64,000 nt of DNA from Thermocrinis albus DSM 14484 (GTDB lineage Bacteria > Aquificota > Aquificia > Aquificales > Aquificaceae). The stretch spans positions 419,529 through 483,528 of the forward strand of contig NC_013894.1 in assembly GCF_000025605.1 (NCBI RefSeq), read 5' to 3'. How positions within the stretch are numbered: the first letter of the stretch is position 1; each line of letters begins with the position of its first letter. This document shows positions 17,051-26,185 of this stretch, piece after piece. Under the pieces are notes generated by a model, which saw nothing but the letters and a program-made list of their open reading frames with translations, searched no databases and was not told where the DNA came from. Made by a program: the position numbers and the translations under genes.

Positions 17051-17084
17051 CCACCCCATCTCTGCCACACTGATGAGTATCATC

Positions 17085-17113
17085 TTGAAAACTTCAGTTG
17101 TGTCCTTTAGAAT
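17085..17113 (+). promoter_or_regulatory. Sigma70-type promoter of tpx
   Basis: TTGAAA (17085-17090), a 17-base spacer and TAGAAT (17108-17113) form a good housekeeping promoter. The predicted start near 17120 leaves a short leader with AGGAGG before ATG 17144. Confidence 0.75.
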
Positions 17114-17143
17114 ACTCCACAAAACTCTCAGGAGGTTGGTAAC

Positions 17144-17653
17144 ATGGCGCAGACCGTAAATCTAAAAGGCTCTCCCGTTACACTGATAGGATCCTTACCT
17201 AATGTGGGTGACAGAGCACCTGAGGCCATAGTGGTCACAAAAGATCTTCAGGAGAAAACCGTAGGTGGCGCGAAGGGTGTGGTACAAGTTATCATAACGG
17301 TGCCCTCTTTGGACACGCCAGTATGCGAGACAGAAACCAAGAAGTTTAACGAGATGCTGGCAGGTATGACAGGTGTGGATGTTACCGTAGTCTCTATGGA
17401 TCTCCCCTTTGCTCAAAAGAGGTTCTGTGAGAGCTTCAACATCGGCAACGTGACGGTAGCCTCCGACTTTCGTTACAGAGACATGGAGAAGTACGGTGTC
17501 CTCATAGGAGAAGGTGCTCTTAAGGGCATACTGGCCAGGGCGGTCTTCATTGTGGACAAAGAGGGTAAGGTGGCTTACGTACAACTGGTCCCCGAGATAA
17601 CCCAAGAACCCAACTACGACGAGGTTATCAACAAGGTGAAGGAATTGCTATAA
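17144..17653 (+). CDS. tpx: Thiol peroxidase (atypical 2-Cys peroxiredoxin)
   Basis: Tpx reduces hydroperoxides using thioredoxin-like donors. The 169-residue protein has the peroxidatic Cys in PSLDTPVCETETKKF and the resolving Cys in AQKRFCESFN, the spacing typical of Tpx. The N-terminal VNLKGSPVTLIGSLPNVGD is also diagnostic. Its own promoter and a clear AGGAGG site suggest strong expression. hisG follows after 11 bases, possibly in the same transcript. Confidence 0.96.
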   Translation: MAQTVNLKGSPVTLIGSLPNVGDRAPEAIVVTKDLQEKTVGGAKGVVQVIITVPSLDTPVCETETKKFNEMLAGMTGVDVTVVSMDLPFAQKRFCESFNIGNVTVASDFRYRDMEKYGVLIGEGALKGILARAVFIVDKEGKVAYVQLVPEITQEPNYDEVINKVKELL

Positions 17654-17664
17654 TTTCTTTCAGA

Positions 17665-18276
17665 ATGTTACGCATAGCCCTCCCCAGGGGTAGACTCTTT
17701 GAAGAGACACTACAGTTCTTTCTGAAATTGGGAATACTGAAAGAACCCCTGGAGGAGGGCCGAAAACTCAGCGTAAGGCAGGGGGATAAGGAGTATATAC
17801 TGGTTAAACCTTTCGATGTTCCCGTCTATGTAGAGAACGGCGTTGCGGATCTGGGTGTTGTAGGTTACGATGTACTGGCTGAGTCAGAGACACAGGTTTA
17901 TCTTCTGTGGGATCTTGGTATAGGCTTCTGTAGGATGGTGGTGGCCGGTAGGGAAGAAGACAGGGAAAAGTACGAAAAGGGCTCCTTTCTAAAGGTGGCC
18001 ACCAAATACCCTCGCATCGCTCGTAGATTTTTCTCAGAAAGAGGCATAAGGAGCTCCATAATTCCTCTGAGTGGGTCTGTGGAGCTGGCACCTCTTCTGG
18101 GACTGGCTGATGTCATCGTAGACTTGGTTCAGACAGGCAGAACCCTTAAGGAGAACCATCTGGTAGTCTTTGAGGAGATCATGCCTTCCACAGCAAAGCT
18201 TGTGTGTAACAGAGCCAGTTACAGAAACAAACGTGAGGAGATTCTCAATCTTCTAAACATCCTAACGGCAAACTGA
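17665..18276 (+). CDS. hisG: ATP phosphoribosyltransferase, short form
   Basis: HisG catalyses the first step of histidine synthesis. The 203-residue length marks the short HisG form, which lacks the C-terminal regulatory domain and normally needs HisZ. Typical segments are LRIALPRGRLFEETL, VADLGVVGYDVL, LVQTGRTLKENHL. No hisZ or other his gene lies nearby. TATAAT at 17649-17654 precedes the ATG by 10 bases, overlapping the end of tpx. The 3' end overlaps the convergent gene by 32 bp. Confidence 0.95.
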   Translation: MLRIALPRGRLFEETLQFFLKLGILKEPLEEGRKLSVRQGDKEYILVKPFDVPVYVENGVADLGVVGYDVLAESETQVYLLWDLGIGFCRMVVAGREEDREKYEKGSFLKVATKYPRIARRFFSERGIRSSIIPLSGSVELAPLLGLADVIVDLVQTGRTLKENHLVVFEEIMPSTAKLVCNRASYRNKREEILNLLNILTAN

Positions 18277-18883
18277 TGGAGGGCAGTTGTAGCTCTCCCT
18301 GCGGAAGTCGTACCACATTACCCACCAGCTCTTCTATAAAGTTCAGCCTCTCCTCTAAAGTTCCTACACTGACTCTGTGAAGTCTTGCTATTTGTTCCAG
18401 ATCCGGCGCGCTTCCCGTCATCTTGGCTATTATTCTGGCTATAACGTAACTCTTAGAATCTACCTCCGGGTATATATCCTTTATGTAGGTAAGTACATCG
18501 GAGGAGTAGACGACCACACGGTGATGGACTGCCATCTTCCTCACCATGTTTTCCAACTGCGTCTGCGTGTAGAACTCAACGCCTTCCTTGGTTTTGATAC
18601 CTGCCAGTAGGGAATTGCCGTCCCATTCTACATCGTACACCACAAAGGTGGTGGGGAACTCTTCCCAACCCAGTTCCTGTGCGTAACTGAGAAAGGCTCC
18701 CATAGCCTCTTCCCTTGAAGGGAAGATGTGAAGAAGTCTGTCAAAACTCTCGTCATCTACGTGAGCATACAGGATCCTGCAGTGGTTATGATGGCCTTCG
18801 TGGAGTGTGTAGCTCACCTCCTCCCAAACGCGAAAAAGCTCCAACAATCTCTCTCTGTCCCTGTCTACAGCCTGAAGTTTCAT
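18245..18883 (-). CDS. Hypothetical protein, possible RNase H-fold (DEDD-like) domain
   Basis: I do not recognise this 212-residue protein as a named family. The centre reads FVVYDVEWDG, then a short hairpin, then HRVVVYSSDVLTYIKDIYP, then a helical C-terminal region. That faintly resembles the DxE strand and second motif of DEDD 3'-5' exonucleases such as YprB-like proteins. The likeness is weak and the remaining acidic motifs are not clear. There is no signal peptide or membrane helix. It directly follows the ymdB-like gene, overlapping by 4 bp, so the two are co-expressed. Confidence 0.6.
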   Translation of the reverse strand: MKLQAVDRDRERLLELFRVWEEVSYTLHEGHHNHCRILYAHVDDESFDRLLHIFPSREEAMGAFLSYAQELGWEEFPTTFVVYDVEWDGNSLLAGIKTKEGVEFYTQTQLENMVRKMAVHHRVVVYSSDVLTYIKDIYPEVDSKSYVIARIIAKMTGSAPDLEQIARLHRVSVGTLEERLNFIEELVGNVVRLPQGELQLPSISLPLGCLED

Positions 18884-19674
18884 AGCTCTCTTAGCTCCTC
18901 CTGGGATATGTACAACTGTACCCTCTCCATTTTAACGCATCTTCCTTTAGTCTCCTCCACTTCCGCTATCACCGCGTTGAAAACCACGTCTCCCTTCTCC
19001 TCCACTTCGTAGCGCTGGGGCATACCTGTGAGAAATCTCTGTATAGCCTGCTGATGTTTCATCCCTATCACCGAATACCAACATCCCGTCATACCTATGT
19101 CAGTGACGTATCCTGTCCCTCCGGGTAGTATTATCTGGTCGGCTGTAGGCACATGAGTATGGGTACCGTACACCACACTGGCCCTACCATCCGCGTATAT
19201 GCCAAAGGCCCATTTTTCGGAGGTAGTCTCAGCGTGGAAATCTACCAACACTATAGGGGTATGGCGTGACAGCTGGTCGTAAAGGTTATCAAAGGTGAGA
19301 AAAGGATTCTCCAGCTGACAGTCCAAGAAAACTCTACCCATCAAATTTATCACCCCGAACATAACACCCCTCTTTTCGTATAAACCGTACCCCTTCCCTG
19401 GTGCCTTGGGGTAGTTGGCTGGTCTCAGAAGATCCGGTTCATCTATTATCTCTAATACCTCCTTCTTGTCCCATATGTGATTACCAGATGTCAGTACATC
19501 TACACCCAGTTTCTTCAGTTCTTCGTAAACCTTGCGAGTTATACCAAAGCCACCTGCCGAGTTTTCCACGTTCACTATAACAGCATCAAAACTGCTAGGA
19601 TAAGAAGCCAGAAAGTAACGCAGTGCCTTTCTACCCGGCTTCCCTATTATGTCACCTACCAGGAGAAATCTCAT
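18880..19674 (-). CDS. ymdB: YmdB-family metallophosphoesterase
   Basis: The 264-residue protein matches the TIGR00282/YmdB family. GDIIGKPGRKAL, ENSAGGFGIT, SGNHIWDKKE, VDFHAETTSEK and YGTHTHVPTADQ supply the binuclear metal site. Bacillus YmdB cleaves 2',3'-cyclic nucleotides and influences biofilm and RNA turnover. Here it is co-transcribed with the unknown 212-residue protein, which might therefore be linked to RNA or nucleotide metabolism (inference). Confidence 0.92.
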   Translation of the reverse strand: MRFLLVGDIIGKPGRKALRYFLASYPSSFDAVIVNVENSAGGFGITRKVYEELKKLGVDVLTSGNHIWDKKEVLEIIDEPDLLRPANYPKAPGKGYGLYEKRGVMFGVINLMGRVFLDCQLENPFLTFDNLYDQLSRHTPIVLVDFHAETTSEKWAFGIYADGRASVVYGTHTHVPTADQIILPGGTGYVTDIGMTGCWYSVIGMKHQQAIQRFLTGMPQRYEVEEKGDVVFNAVIAEVEETKGRCVKMERVQLYISQEELREL

Positions 19675-19681
19675 GATGTTA

Positions 19682-19768
19682 TGGTGCGGGTGGAGGGAGT
19701 CGAACCCTCACGCCCTTTCGGGCACGGGATCCTGAGTCCCGCGCGTCTGCCAATTCCGCCACACCCGC
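19682..19768 (-). tRNA. tRNA-Leu (anticodon CAG)
   Basis: Read on the minus strand, the 87-nt sequence begins GCGGGTGTGGCGGAATTGGC and ends CACCCGCACCA with an encoded CCA. It folds as a class II tRNA. The acceptor is GCGGGTG/CACCCGC, the anticodon stem CGGGA/TCCCG has loop CTCAGGA (anticodon CAG), the variable arm is TGCCCGAAAGGGCG, and the T arm contains GGTTCGACTCC. The long variable arm and CAG anticodon identify leucine. Confidence 0.97.
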
Positions 19769-19781
19769 TGAAAAGATAATT

Positions 19782-20432
19782 TTAATAGCCTCTCTCCTTT
19801 GATGCAACAAGGTGAAGTATCTCTTGGAGAACCTCCTCCGGTGTTTTACCTGTGGTGTCTATTATAAGGGCACCTTCTGTAGGTTTCAGGGGTGCCACCT
19901 TTCTCCTGGCATCTCTTTCGTCTCTCTCAAGGAGGTTCTTCAACACCTCATGGTAATCCACCTTTAAACCTTGTTCCATCAGCTGTATGTAACGTCTTCT
20001 TGCCCTTTCTTCCGGTGAGGCTGTTATGAAGATCTTTAGGTCTGCATCAGGTATTATATGGGTGGAGGCGTCCCTTCCTTCTACCACCATCTGGGATGAG
20101 CCTATGATGGACCAAAAGAGTTGGTTTATAGCCTTTCGAAAAGTGGGATCCTGTGCCAACAGTGAGGCCCACTGTCCTACCTCCTCAGTCCTCAGCTCTT
20201 CCTCCAGCTTGACACCTTCCCAAAAAACCTCTGTTTTCCCAACATCCACACGAACCTGTATCTTCTCGTTGAAGAGACTATCTACATGGGTCGTTCCTTT
20301 TGTCATAGCTATGTAAGCAAACAGTCTGTACACCATGCCGGTGTTGAGGTAAGGAATGCCGAGTCTCTCCGACAACATACGGGCTATAGTACTCTTACCG
20401 CTACCCGCAGGCCCATCTATAGCTATTCTCAT
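19782..20432 (-). CDS. cmk: Cytidylate kinase
   Basis: Cmk phosphorylates CMP/dCMP. The 216-residue protein has the P-loop IDGPAGSGKSTIARML, NTGMVYRLF, VEGRDASTHIIPDADLK and the Arg-rich lid RDERDARRK. It overlaps the end of pabB by 4 bp. A TATAAT box at 20446-20441, 8 bases before the ATG, lies inside pabB and may give an additional leaderless transcript. Confidence 0.96.
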   Translation of the reverse strand: MRIAIDGPAGSGKSTIARMLSERLGIPYLNTGMVYRLFAYIAMTKGTTHVDSLFNEKIQVRVDVGKTEVFWEGVKLEEELRTEEVGQWASLLAQDPTFRKAINQLFWSIIGSSQMVVEGRDASTHIIPDADLKIFITASPEERARRRYIQLMEQGLKVDYHEVLKNLLERDERDARRKVAPLKPTEGALIIDTTGKTPEEVLQEILHLVASKERGY

Positions 20433-21451
20433 AAGGGATTATTATAGAAAGCCCTCAGTTTTGAGAGGGTTTCCTCCCATTCCCCCTCTGGGTCTGAGTC
20501 GTACACTATACCAGAACCAGCAAAGTAGTGGACTTGGTTTCTCATACCAAAGGCGGTTCTTATAAGAACACTCAGCGTCATATCTTGGCCATCCCATACA
20601 CCTGCAGCTCCACAGTAGTAGTCCCTCGCGTGGGGTTCCAGCTGGTCTATGATCTCCACCGCCTTCCTCTTTGGAGCTCCCGTTACAGAAGCCGGGGGAA
20701 AGAGAGCCAGGAGGACCTCTCTGGAGTCTCTGTGGGTGGTGGCCCTCACCGTAGAGTGCATCTGACATAAGGTGGCGTACTCTCTTACGGCAAAGAGCTC
20801 CTCTACCTCCACACTACCTGGTTGAGCTACCATCGACATGTCGTTTCTCACCATATCGGTGATCATAAGATTCTCCGCTTTATCTTTTTCACTTTTCAGT
20901 AATTGATAAGGACTACCGGCCGTGCCCTTTATGGGACTGCTCCACAGATACTCACCTCTCCTTTTCAGGAAAAGCTCCATAGAACCACTCACCACAAACA
21001 GCTCTCCTATATCCAGAAAGAAGGCGAAAGGTACCTCTTGGCGCATGTAGTATTGAAGAAACATACCCAACCTGCTACCTTCCAGTGACATATCAAAGCG
21101 TACCGAAAGATTGATCTGATAAAGGGTTCCTTCCTCTATGAGGTTCTTTATTCTCCTCACCTTCTTTATGTAATGATCTTTTTTCAGAGACATGCCTTCC
21201 AGTGTCAGACGGTAGTTAGCTTCCTGAGGATGGAAGGTCTTTATGTCCTCAATCTCCACAAAGATGATGGGAGGGTATGGACCTTTCTTTACCTTTATCC
21301 CTAAGGTTTCTTCCAAAACTCCGTAGGAGATGATCAAAAAACCTCTCCTGTTGGGAATCTCTTCTATGCTCTGCAAGAAGAGTAGTCTTCCGGGTATAGC
21401 TTCCCAAAGCCCCCTCTTTTCCAGAAAACCTCCCGAAAGGATGAGTCTCAT
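20429..21451 (-). CDS. pabB: Aminodeoxychorismate synthase component I (PabB-like)
   Basis: The 340-residue chorismate-binding enzyme has YQINLSVRFD, the catalytic lysine region SPIKGTAGSP, DMVRNDMSMVAQPGSV and FPPASVTGAPKRKAVEII. It is shorter than TrpE and lacks the N-terminal Trp-binding region, which favours PabB (folate pathway) over anthranilate synthase. The pabA amidotransferase and pabC lyase are not adjacent. The gene sits in a run with the macro-domain, cmk and der genes. Confidence 0.88.
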   Translation of the reverse strand: MRLILSGGFLEKRGLWEAIPGRLLFLQSIEEIPNRRGFLIISYGVLEETLGIKVKKGPYPPIIFVEIEDIKTFHPQEANYRLTLEGMSLKKDHYIKKVRRIKNLIEEGTLYQINLSVRFDMSLEGSRLGMFLQYYMRQEVPFAFFLDIGELFVVSGSMELFLKRRGEYLWSSPIKGTAGSPYQLLKSEKDKAENLMITDMVRNDMSMVAQPGSVEVEELFAVREYATLCQMHSTVRATTHRDSREVLLALFPPASVTGAPKRKAVEIIDQLEPHARDYYCGAAGVWDGQDMTLSVLIRTAFGMRNQVHYFAGSGIVYDSDPEGEWEETLSKLRAFYNNPL

Positions 21452-21940
21452 CTAAAGGTTCTTCTGCCACTCTTGGACCATAAGGTGGTCCACATCCACC
21501 AGAATGATTTTTTTAAGGTTCTTAGGTTTAAAGGCTCTTATCTCCTCCAGCATGGCCTTTGCCGCTACATCTTTGGGTAACCCGCCTACGCCTGTCCCCA
21601 TACCCGGCATGGCTATGACGCGGAACCCCTCCTTATCTGCTACCTCAAGGGATGCTCTCACCGCTTTTCTTACCTTCTCTTCTGTGGTTTCCATGGCAGG
21701 CCTTTCCATGGTAGGAGCGTGTATGACACCTTTAAAGGGAAGGCTCCCGGCTTTTGTGACCACAGCGGTTCCTACAGGTATAGGTGCCTTAGCTATGGCC
21801 TCCTTCTCTATCTCCTCCCCTCCGTACTTCTTTATCACACCGGCTACACCACCCCCCATGTATCCCAAAGAGTTGGCCGGGTTTACGATGGCATCCGCCT
21901 CCACTTCCAGTATACTACCCAGACGTACTTCCAGCTCCAT
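21452..21940 (-). CDS. Macro domain protein (ADP-ribose binding)
   Basis: The 162-residue stand-alone macro domain has DAIVNPANSLGYMGGGVAG and AMPGMGTGVGGLPKDVAA, the two ADP-ribose-binding loops. Such proteins hydrolyse ADP-ribose-1''-phosphate or O-acetyl-ADP-ribose, or remove ADP-ribose from proteins. The stop and the pabB start are adjacent, suggesting coupling. TAAAAT at 21954-21949 ends 8 bases before the ATG. Confidence 0.93.
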   Translation of the reverse strand: MELEVRLGSILEVEADAIVNPANSLGYMGGGVAGVIKKYGGEEIEKEAIAKAPIPVGTAVVTKAGSLPFKGVIHAPTMERPAMETTEEKVRKAVRASLEVADKEGFRVIAMPGMGTGVGGLPKDVAAKAMLEEIRAFKPKNLKKIILVDVDHLMVQEWQKNL

Positions 21941-21951
21941 AAAGAGTAATT

Positions 21952-23244
21952 TTACTGTTCCCTTCCTCTGATGACCAGCTTAAGGGGTGCGTGCTTTATG
22001 TTGAGATACTCCCGTAATCTTCTGGTAAAGAACTTGACGTAATGGGCTTTCCAACCCTCGGGATAGTTGGTGATGATAACTACGGTGGGTGGTTTTATAC
22101 CTTCTTGAAAAGCGTAGTATACCTTAAGATCCTTTCCCTGGTAAGAGGGTGGCTCTTTCTCAGCCAAAACTTTCTCCACAGCTCTGTTTACGAAAGAGGT
22201 CTTGTGCTGCTTAACGTAGTCTGCATACACCAATGTGATGGTTTTAAGGAGATCTTCTACGCCTCTTTTCTGTATAGCTGACGTAAAGACTACGGGAGCA
22301 AAGTCTAAAAAATGAAGACGCTGGCGTATGTAAGACTCCAGCTGCGAAGGAGGTGTTTTTACCAAATCTACCTTGTTACCCACTATGACGCATCCTCTGT
22401 ATCGCCTCTCTATGAGACCACCTATCTTTTGATCCTGATGGGTAACACCTTCCGTTAGATCAAGGACAAGACACACCACATCGGAAAGCTCTATGGCCTT
22501 TATACTTCTCCCCACGGAGAAAAACTCAACACCGTACTCCACCTTACTGGGTCTTCTCATACCTGCTGTGTCCACCAAGACGAACCTTTCACCTCCGTAC
22601 TCAAAGGGTAATTCTACCGCATCCCTGGTGGTTCCGGCTACAGGTGACACCAGTACCTTTTCCTCACCCATTATGGCGTTAATGAGAGAAGACTTACCTA
22701 CGTTAGGCCTCCCCACAAAGGAGACCTTTATGCCTTCGTAGGATAACTCTTCATCCTCCTTGAGAAAAGGTAGAACGGCATCCAGCAGATCCCCCACACC
22801 TCTCCCGTGCTCTGCAGAAATTCCAAACACCCTTTCAAAACCGAGAGAGTAAAACTCGTACAGGTTCTTCTCCAAGGACTTGTTGTCTATCTTGTTGACT
22901 ACTAAGAACACTTTGTCTCTGTAAGGATACAAAATCTTGGCTATGTTTTGATCTGATGCTGTGATGCCTTCTCTTCCGTCCACCACAAAGAGGATAACGT
23001 CGGCCTTTCTGATGGCCTTTAACACCTTATCTCTCACCTCCCGTGTGAGCTCATCCCCTTTCTCCATGATACCACCTGTGTCGGCCACTATGAACTTTCT
23101 ATCCTTCCACTGAACTTGAGCCTCCACTATGTCACGGGTCACGCCGGGGATAGGAGACACTATGTTCTTTCTCCTGCCCACCAGTCGGTTAAAAAGGGTG
23201 GACTTACCCACGTTAGGCCTTCCCACTATCAGAACTCTTCCCAT
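21952..23244 (-). CDS. der: Ribosome biogenesis GTPase Der (EngA)
   Basis: Der has two GTPase domains followed by a KH-like domain and is needed for 50S assembly. Both P-loops are visible (GRPNVGKSTLFNRL near residue 8 and GRPNVGKSSLINAI in the second half), with DTGG/DTAG and NKID/NKVD motifs. The C-terminal KH-like domain ends IKHAPLKLVIRGR. Length, 430 residues, is normal. The ATG is one base after the hslV stop. Confidence 0.97.
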   Translation of the reverse strand: MGRVLIVGRPNVGKSTLFNRLVGRRKNIVSPIPGVTRDIVEAQVQWKDRKFIVADTGGIMEKGDELTREVRDKVLKAIRKADVILFVVDGREGITASDQNIAKILYPYRDKVFLVVNKIDNKSLEKNLYEFYSLGFERVFGISAEHGRGVGDLLDAVLPFLKEDEELSYEGIKVSFVGRPNVGKSSLINAIMGEEKVLVSPVAGTTRDAVELPFEYGGERFVLVDTAGMRRPSKVEYGVEFFSVGRSIKAIELSDVVCLVLDLTEGVTHQDQKIGGLIERRYRGCVIVGNKVDLVKTPPSQLESYIRQRLHFLDFAPVVFTSAIQKRGVEDLLKTITLVYADYVKQHKTSFVNRAVEKVLAEKEPPSYQGKDLKVYYAFQEGIKPPTVVIITNYPEGWKAHYVKFFTRRLREYLNIKHAPLKLVIRGREQ

Positions 23245-23245
23245 A

Positions 23246-23764
23246 TCAGAGACTCTCTATCACAAATCTGTCGTTGGTGTATATACACACCTGGGAGGCG
23301 ATCTTGAGGGACTCCAGCACTATCTCCTCGGCGCTGAGGGAGGTGTGTCGGTACAGTGCCATTGCGGACGCTCTGGCCACATCACCACCCGATCCTATAG
23401 CCATTATAGGCTCATCCGGTTCCAAAAGATCTCCTCCACCTGACAGGAGGAATATATGCTCCCTGTCTGCCACCAGAAGAAAGGCCTCAAGTCTCCTCAG
23501 GTACCTGTCGGTACGCCACTCCTTTGCCAACTCCACACACGCTCTTACCAAACTTCCCCTAAACTCCTCCAGCTTAGACTCCAGTCTTTCCATTAGAGCG
23601 AGTCCGTCCGCTGCGGATCCTGCAAAACCTACCAGCACACTGTCGTGATACAGTCTCCTTATCTTCCTGGCTCCGTGCTTTACCACAGAGCTTCCTAAGG
23701 TTACCTGTCCGTCCCCTCCCATAACCGTTCTGCCGTTCCTTCTCACCACCAGTACAGTGGTCAT
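23246..23764 (-). CDS. hslV: ATP-dependent protease subunit HslV
   Basis: HslV is the proteolytic core of HslUV. The 172-residue protein begins [12 protein letters not shown]; removal of Met exposes the catalytic N-terminal Thr. GGDGQVTLG and [14 protein letters not shown] are family motifs. The ATPase HslU is not in the window, so it must be encoded elsewhere. The start overlaps the end of mtnA by 4 bp. Confidence 0.96.
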   Translation of the reverse strand: MTTVLVVRRNGRTVMGGDGQVTLGSSVVKHGARKIRRLYHDSVLVGFAGSAADGLALMERLESKLEEFRGSLVRACVELAKEWRTDRYLRRLEAFLLVADREHIFLLSGGGDLLEPDEPIMAIGSGGDVARASAMALYRHTSLSAEEIVLESLKIASQVCIYTNDRFVIESL

Positions 23765-24717
23765 CCTTGTAATTTTACCACTCCTTTTTCGGTAATTATA
23801 GCTGTTATGTTCTCAGCAGGTGTTACATCAAAGGCCCAGTGGAGAGCGGGTGATCCATCTGGAGCCACCCTGCATCCATGGAAGGACTTTACCTCTTCCT
23901 GAGATCTTTCCTCTATAGGTATGGTGTCTCCGTCCGTTATGTGGGGGTCAAAGGTAGAGGTAGGTGCCACCACATAAAAGGGTATGCGGTGATGTTTGGC
24001 CAGTACCGATAGGGTATAAGTTCCTATCTTGTTGGCCACATCTCCCCTCCTGGTTATTCTGTCTGCCCCCACCAACACACAGTCCACCATTCCCTTCTTC
24101 ATAAGAAAACCGGCGGTGGAATCGGTGATAATACTGTGAGGTATACCTTCCTTGAGAAGTTCCCATGCTGTGAGGCGTGCTCCTTGCAGGAAAGGTCTTG
24201 TTTCACACACCCATACGAACACTTTCTTCCCTGCCCTATGAGCGGACCTTATAACACCTAAGGCGGTACCCCATCCCGCTGTGGCCAAAGCTCCCGTGTT
24301 ACATATGGTAAGCACACGTGCGTTATCAGGCACAAGATCCTTTCCTATCTCACCCATCTGTCTGTTGGCTTTGTAGTCCTCTTCTTCTATCTTCACCGCC
24401 TCCTCTTCTGGGTCCGCTCCTTCTTTCAAAGCTCTCGTAACGCGATCTAAGGCATAAAAGAGATTGTAGGCTGTAGGTCTCGTGTTCTTGAGGGTGTTAT
24501 AAACCTCCTCCGGAGGATATCCCTTCTTCACACCTAGAACGAAGCCATAGGCAGCCACACAGCCTATGGCAGGAGCACCCCTTACCGCCATATCCTTTAT
24601 GGCCTGTGCCACCTGCCTGTGATCCTCCAACACCAACCACTCTTCCTTATGGGGCAACACTCTCTGGTCCAAAAGTAACAGATGAGTTTTCTTCCAAAAG
24701 AAGGCCTTCACCTCCAT
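23761..24717 (-). CDS. mtnA: Methylthioribose-1-phosphate isomerase
   Basis: MtnA converts 5-methylthioribose-1-phosphate to the ribulose form in methionine salvage. The protein of about 318 residues shows [33 protein letters not shown] and [21 protein letters not shown] with the catalytic Cys and Asp regions, plus the eIF2B-like fold. ATG 24717 ([10 protein letters not shown]) is chosen because homologues start there and TATTAT lies 7 bases upstream; no ribosome site is visible. Other salvage genes are not in the window. Confidence 0.95.
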   Translation of the reverse strand: MEVKAFFWKKTHLLLLDQRVLPHKEEWLVLEDHRQVAQAIKDMAVRGAPAIGCVAAYGFVLGVKKGYPPEEVYNTLKNTRPTAYNLFYALDRVTRALKEGADPEEEAVKIEEEDYKANRQMGEIGKDLVPDNARVLTICNTGALATAGWGTALGVIRSAHRAGKKVFVWVCETRPFLQGARLTAWELLKEGIPHSIITDSTAGFLMKKGMVDCVLVGADRITRRGDVANKIGTYTLSVLAKHHRIPFYVVAPTSTFDPHITDGDTIPIEERSQEEVKSFHGCRVAPDGSPALHWAFDVTPAENITAIITEKGVVKLQG

Positions 24718-24723
24718 GCGTAA

Positions 24724-24730
24724 TATAATA
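24724..24730. promoter_or_regulatory. Overlapping divergent -10 boxes of gatA and mtnA
   Basis: The plus strand has TATAAT at 24724-24729, exactly 7 bases before gatA ATG 24737. The minus strand has TATTAT at 24730-24725, exactly 7 bases before mtnA ATG 24717. The symmetric core TAATATAATA serves both directions. Neither gene has a Shine-Dalgarno, so both mRNAs are predicted to be leaderless and their promoters cannot be melted by two polymerases at once. Confidence 0.55.
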
Positions 24731-24736
24731 CTCTGC

Positions 24737-26185
24737 ATGTTGTGGCAAAAATCGGTGGTGGAGATTCTCCAGCTCTTGCGCAAAGGAGAGGTAAAACCGT
24801 CGGAGGTGGTGCAGTCCTTTTACGAGAGGTTTTTGGCCACAGAGGACAAAGTGAAAGCCTACATTACACCCCTCTACCATGAAGCTTTAGAAGTGGCCAA
24901 AAAACTGGACCAAGAAAAACCTTCCCACAGACCCCTTTACGGCATACCTGTAGCGGTAAAGGATAACATCAACGTAGAAGGGACAAGAACTACTTGCGCG
25001 TCCCGTATCTTGGAAAACTACGTATCTCCTTACGATGCGGAGGTGATAAGGAGGTTAAAGGAAGCCGGAGCCATAGTGGTGGGGAAAACCAACATGGATG
25101 AGTTTGCTATGGGTTCTTCTACCGAGTACTCTGCCTTCTTTCCTACCAGAAACCCGTGGGACACTGGTAGGGTTCCAGGTGGTTCGTCGGGTGGTTCGGC
25201 GGTTGCCGTGGCGGTTCTATCTGCACCTCTGTCCTTAGGTTCCGATACGGGAGGTTCCATAAGACAGCCAGCCAGTTTCTGCGGTGTCTTAGGGTTAAAA
25301 CCCACATACGGTAGGGTTTCTAGATACGGTCTTGTGGCCTTTGCCTCCTCCTTAGACCAGATAGGACCCTTTGCCCGTCGGACTGAGGACATGGCCCTCA
25401 TTCTGGAAGTGATAAGCGGGTATGATCCCAAAGACTCCACCAGCGCTCCCAAGGAGGTACCTCGTTACACGGAAGAGATAAAGAAGGACATAAAAGGTTT
25501 GAAAGTAGGTGTGCCACGGGAGTTTACAGAGTATCCGGTGGAAGAGGGTGTGAAGGAGATCTTTGACAACTTCCTCCGTTGGTTGGAGAAAAACGGGTGT
25601 GAAGTAACAGAGGTGTCTCTACCTCACGTAAAGTACTCTATCCCCGCCTACTACGTTATAGCACCTTCCGAAGCATCCTCCAACTTGGCACGCTACGACG
25701 GTGTGCGCTACGGTTACAGAGCAAAGGACTACAACAGTATAGAAGAACTCTACGCCAAAACTAGGGATGAAGGATTCGGTCCGGAGGTGAAGCGCAGGAT
25801 CCTTTTGGGTACCTTTGCCCTCTCGGCTGGTTATTACGACGCTTACTACCTTAAGGCCATGAAGGTAAGAGCCCTCATAAGGAGGGACTTTGAGGAGGCC
25901 TTCAGGAAGGTGGACCTTATAGTTTCACCGACTTCTCCCACCGTTGCCTTTCCTTTCGGAGAGAGAACACAGGACCCTATCCAGATGTACCTTTCAGATA
26001 TATTCACCGTCTCCGTAAACCTGGCCAATCTTCCCGGTCTTTCCATACCTGCAGGTATGTGGAACGGTCTTCCAGTAGGCGTACAGCTTATAGGCAAGGC
26101 TTTTGACGAAGCTTTACTTCTCAGAGTTTCTTACGCCTGGGAACACTACTACCGTCACTGGGAACTTCTTCCACCTGTGGCATGA
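24737..26185 (+). CDS. gatA: Glu-tRNA(Gln) amidotransferase subunit A
   Basis: GatA is the glutaminase/amidase subunit of GatCAB, which converts Glu-tRNA(Gln) to Gln-tRNA(Gln). The 482-residue protein has the amidase triad Lys75 (VAVKDNI), cis-Ser150 (GGSSGGSAVAV) and nucleophile Ser174 (GSDTGGSIRQPAS). I use ATG 24737 rather than the in-frame ATG 24716, because the latter overlaps the -10 box and the divergent mtnA start. The stop overlaps tsaB by 4 bp. Confidence 0.96.
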   Translation: MLWQKSVVEILQLLRKGEVKPSEVVQSFYERFLATEDKVKAYITPLYHEALEVAKKLDQEKPSHRPLYGIPVAVKDNINVEGTRTTCASRILENYVSPYDAEVIRRLKEAGAIVVGKTNMDEFAMGSSTEYSAFFPTRNPWDTGRVPGGSSGGSAVAVAVLSAPLSLGSDTGGSIRQPASFCGVLGLKPTYGRVSRYGLVAFASSLDQIGPFARRTEDMALILEVISGYDPKDSTSAPKEVPRYTEEIKKDIKGLKVGVPREFTEYPVEEGVKEIFDNFLRWLEKNGCEVTEVSLPHVKYSIPAYYVIAPSEASSNLARYDGVRYGYRAKDYNSIEELYAKTRDEGFGPEVKRRILLGTFALSAGYYDAYYLKAMKVRALIRRDFEEAFRKVDLIVSPTSPTVAFPFGERTQDPIQMYLSDIFTVSVNLANLPGLSIPAGMWNGLPVGVQLIGKAFDEALLLRVSYAWEHYYRHWELLPPVA

